A stretch of DNA of 44,823 nt from UBA5862 sp002408105. GTDB taxonomy: Bacteria > Pseudomonadota > Gammaproteobacteria > Pseudomonadales > UBA5862. Below the pieces are notes generated by a model that saw only the letters and a program-made list of their open reading frames with translations, was not told the origin of the DNA and searched no databases. Both the position numbers and the translations under genes were made by a program. Positions 42,662 through 44,823 of this stretch are shown in pieces. Within the stretch, counting starts at the first letter, position 1, and the number at the start of each line of letters is the position of its first letter. Location: NCBI GenBank assembly GCA_034189125.1, contig JAXHVB010000139.1, positions 1-44,823 of the forward strand, read 5' to 3'.

Positions 42662-42672
42662 TGAGGAGCAGG

Positions 42673-42700
42673 CCCCGTGCATGGCCATGCCGGCATGGGG
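42673..42700. repeat. hairpin between gpmA and the universal stress gene
   Basis: CCCCGTGC and GCATGGGG can pair over 8 bp (one G-U or G-T position) around a 12-base centre, which overlaps the perfect palindrome GCATGGCCATGC (42679-42690). It lies in the 56-bp convergent gap. No T-run follows on either strand, so terminator function is uncertain. Confidence 0.35.
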
Positions 42701-42717
42701 TTCGCGCCGGCTGGTGG

Positions 42718-43581
42718 TTAGCGCAACAGCAGAGTGGGGATGCGTGATGAGCGCAGCAAATCGGAGGTTTTGCTGCCAAACAGCGCGCTGCGCAGCGGCG
42801 AATGGTTGTAGGCGCCCATCACCAGAATGTCGATCGCCCGGTCCAAAATTGACTGGGCAATGATGCGTTCCGCGTCACCGGGCAGCAGTTCCACAGTGGG
42901 TGAAAACCCGGCGGACGCGAGCCGCTGCTCGGCCCACTGCAGCTGTTTTGCAGCGTCGGACTTTCTCTTGCCCGACATCAATATATGGACCGGCATGCCA
43001 CGAAACAGGGGGCTGGTGGCGACCCGTTCGATGCCGCGCCGCGTGCTCATGCCGCCATCAAAGGCGACCATGATGTTGCGCGGTGGCCGAAACGGCTCAG
43101 TGACTGCGAGAATCGGGCAGCGCAGCGAGCGCACCACGTGCTCGACGTTGCGACCGAGGTCGCGCTGGGTCGCCTCAGCGGAGCGGCCACGCCGGCCGAG
43201 AACAATCAGCCGCACGCTCGGTTCCAATTCCACCAGCGTTTCCGCCAGTTCACCGTGACGCTGGCGGACATCCACCCAGGGGGCGCCCGCCGCCAGGGCG
43301 CGCTCCCGCAGCCGGTTCAGGAAGATTCGGCCCTGTTCGCGGGCCTCCCGACTGCGCGCTTCATCCTCTTCGGAGAGCTGGCTCAGCAGTTTTTCCTGAG
43401 CATTGAAGCCGATGGCGCCGCTGAGGTCATCGCTGTCACTGAGCTCCGGGTGGCGGTTGATCACGTGGAGCAGTTCCATCGGCGCGTCCAGGCGCTGTGC
43501 CGCCCAGGCGGCGTAGTCGGCCACATGGTCGGCAAATTTTGACTGGTCCACACAGGCCAGCACGCGGTTTTCGCTGTTCAT
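42718..43581 (-). CDS. tandem-domain universal stress protein
   Basis: A 287-residue protein with two Usp domains, about residues 1-150 and 151-287. The first opens RVLACVDQSKFADHVADYAA and ends with LIVLGRRGRS; the second opens NIMVAFDGGMSTRRG and ends with DILVMGAYNHSPLRSALFGS, a GxxxHx8GS-type nucleotide loop. The start at 43581 is preferred because GGGAG lies 8 bp upstream; an ATG at 43596 is possible. It is 20 bp behind the SulP gene on the same strand, a pairing seen in other bacteria, suggesting a role tied to anion transport or its regulation. The exact role is unknown. Confidence 0.88.
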   Translation of the reverse strand: MNSENRVLACVDQSKFADHVADYAAWAAQRLDAPMELLHVINRHPELSDSDDLSGAIGFNAQEKLLSQLSEEDEARSREAREQGRIFLNRLRERALAAGAPWVDVRQRHGELAETLVELEPSVRLIVLGRRGRSAEATQRDLGRNVEHVVRSLRCPILAVTEPFRPPRNIMVAFDGGMSTRRGIERVATSPLFRGMPVHILMSGKRKSDAAKQLQWAEQRLASAGFSPTVELLPGDAERIIAQSILDRAIDILVMGAYNHSPLRSALFGSKTSDLLRSSRIPTLLLR

Positions 43582-43601
43582 GGTCACGGCTCCCATGCTG
43601 G

Positions 43602-44823
43602 CTAGTGGCCCATCAGCCGTTCGACCGCATCCGGTTTGTCGTGGACGCCAAAGCGATCCACCATGGTGGCACTGGCCTCATTCAGGCCGATGACCTCCAC
43701 CGCCGCGCCTTCGCGGCGGAACTTCACCACCACCTTGTCCAGGGCGCTGATGGCGGTGATGTCCCAGAAGTGGGCACGACTCACATCGATGCGGACTTTT
43801 TCGATCACTTCGCGAAAATCGAACGCACGGATAAAGGCTTCTGCGGAGGCAAAAAAGACCTGTCCGGTGATCCGGTAGGCACGGGTGCGCCCTTCGTCCT
43901 CGGCCATCGAAGCGACATGCAGCACCTGCCCCACCTTGTGGGCGAAGAAAAACCCGGACAGCAGCACCCCGGTCAACACCCCCTGGGCCAGGTCATGGGT
44001 GGAGACTGTCACCGCCACCGTGGCCAACATGACCACACTGGAGCTTTTCGGGTGTTCGCGCAGATTACGAATCGAATCCCAATTGAAGGTGCCGATGGAG
44101 ACCATGATCATCACCGACACCAACGCCGCCATCGGGATCAGCGCCACCCAGTCGCCGACAAACACCACCAGCACCAGCAGGAACAGCCCCGCGGCCAGCG
44201 TCGAGAGGCGCCCGCGCCCGCCCGATTTCACGTTGATCACTGACTGGCCAATCATCGCGCAGCCGGCCATTCCACCAAGAAACCCCGTTGCGATATTGGC
44301 CACGCCCTGACCAACGCACTCGCGGTTCTTGTTGCTGCCGGTGTCGGTGAGGTCGTCAACAATCGAGGCGGTCATCATCGATTCCAGCAGCCCCACCACC
44401 GCCAGGGTGGCAGATACCGGCAGGATGATGGACAGGGTTTGAAGGTTCAACGGCACGTCCGGCAGCAAAAACAGCGGCAGGCTATCGGGCAACTCACCCA
44501 TGTCGCCGACGGTGCGGATGTCCAGCCCCAGCACAACGGAAATGCCGGTCAACACCAAAATCGCCACCAGCGGCGAGGGAACAGCGCGGGTGAGCAACGG
44601 GAACAGGTAGATGATGCCAAGGCCCGCGGCGACCATGGCGTAGACCACCCAGGTGACGTTGGTGAGTTCGGGAAGCTGGGCCATAAAAATCAGAATCGCC
44701 AAGGCATTCACGAATCCGGTGATCACCGAGCGGGAGACGAAGCGCATGAGCGAACCAAGCCTCAGCCAGCCCGCCAGCATCTGCAGCACGCCGGTGAGTA
44801 CGGTGGCAGCAAGCAGGTATTGC
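43602..44823 (-). CDS. SulP family anion transporter (N-terminus beyond the window)
   Basis: The C-terminal 406 residues of a SulP permease; coding continues in frame through the right edge (QYLLAATVLTGVLQML are the first residues seen after the cut codon). Many transmembrane helices are followed by GFLGGMAGCAMIGQSVINVK, a core SulP motif, then a C-terminal STAS domain (about the last 100 residues, with ITGQVFFASAEAF). Substrates in this family include sulfate, bicarbonate and dicarboxylates; none can be assigned here. It precedes and is probably co-transcribed with the universal stress gene. Confidence 0.92.
   Translation of the reverse strand, partial: QYLLAATVLTGVLQMLAGWLRLGSLMRFVSRSVITGFVNALAILIFMAQLPELTNVTWVVYAMVAAGLGIIYLFPLLTRAVPSPLVAILVLTGISVVLGLDIRTVGDMGELPDSLPLFLLPDVPLNLQTLSIILPVSATLAVVGLLESMMTASIVDDLTDTGSNKNRECVGQGVANIATGFLGGMAGCAMIGQSVINVKSGGRGRLSTLAAGLFLLVLVVFVGDWVALIPMAALVSVMIMVSIGTFNWDSIRNLREHPKSSSVVMLATVAVTVSTHDLAQGVLTGVLLSGFFFAHKVGQVLHVASMAEDEGRTRAYRITGQVFFASAEAFIRAFDFREVIEKVRIDVSRAHFWDITAISALDKVVVKFRREGAAVEVIGLNEASATMVDRFGVHDKPDAVERLMGH

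Noticed and set aside
42662..42717. Bidirectional intrinsic terminator between gpmA and the universal stress gene
   Set aside because: A hairpin exists but neither strand has a T-run after it, so it is listed only as a repeat.
1..44823. CRISPR arrays, tRNA or rRNA genes, insertion sequences or prophage
   Set aside because: No regularly spaced repeats, cloverleaf-like segments, transposase or phage motifs were seen; gaps between genes are too small for most of these.

Overview
The window is a GC-rich, very densely coded stretch of a bacterial chromosome. Gene content and order point to a non-enteric gammaproteobacterium with type IV pili. The closest arrangement I recall is the Pseudomonas aeruginosa order: ilvA/rpiA, then hemW-rdgB-metW-metX-yggT-proC-yggS, then pilT-pilU, pyrC'-pyrB-pyrR-ruvX-yqgE-tonB3-gshB, pilGHIJ-chpA, rsmE-bioA, metF-ahcY, metK and tkt-pgk-fba. 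Here these blocks are packed together with little between them. No tRNA, rRNA, insertion sequence, prophage or CRISPR array is visible. The genus cannot be fixed from the sequence alone.

Layout, left to right. (1) 1-1550: ilvA on the minus strand, reaching the left edge, where its stop overlaps the start of an unidentified gene. (2) 1729-2409: rpiA, divergent from ilvA. (3) 2406-8712: a minus-strand run yggS-proC-yggT-metX-metW-DUF4426-rdgB-hemW. (4) 8834-11081: the pilus retraction ATPases pilT and pilU. (5) 11088-16842: a minus-strand run gshB-tonB-yqgE-ruvX-pyrR-pyrB-pyrX, which includes a dihydroorotase-like pseudoenzyme and a ruvX that seems to need a CTG start. (6) 17084-26026: the pilus chemosensory operon pilG-pilH-pilI-pilJ-chpA-chpC, without pilK or chpB and with a shortened ChpA kinase. 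(7) 25974-31589: a minus-strand operon metK-ahcY-metF-bioA-rsmE, in which every gene makes, uses or recycles S-adenosylmethionine or supplies its methyl group. (8) 31856-42661: a plus-strand run of carbon-metabolism genes (tkt, pgk, fba, gpmA) into which a pterin-related cluster is set: yhhQ, a HAD-Nudix fusion, folB, a pteridine-reductase-like SDR and DUF2834, followed by trxB. (9) 42718-44823: a SulP transporter, cut by the right edge, with a universal stress protein behind it.

The most interesting item is the HAD-Nudix fusion at 38021-39088. It overlaps a queuosine-precursor transporter gene by 4 bp and lies just ahead of folB. Bacterial folate synthesis needs a pyrophosphohydrolase and then a phosphatase between GTP cyclohydrolase I and FolB. 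A protein carrying one domain of each kind directly upstream of folB is a strong candidate for doing both steps. This is an inference from domain content and position, and the HAD motif I has a Ser where phosphatases have the second Asp.

Other points are the SAM-themed operon, the CTG start of ruvX, the reduced Chp system, the absence of intrinsic terminators at the convergent junctions (two of which overlap), and several perfect inverted repeats in divergent promoter regions. All assignments rest on motif and family recognition by eye; no database search was run.
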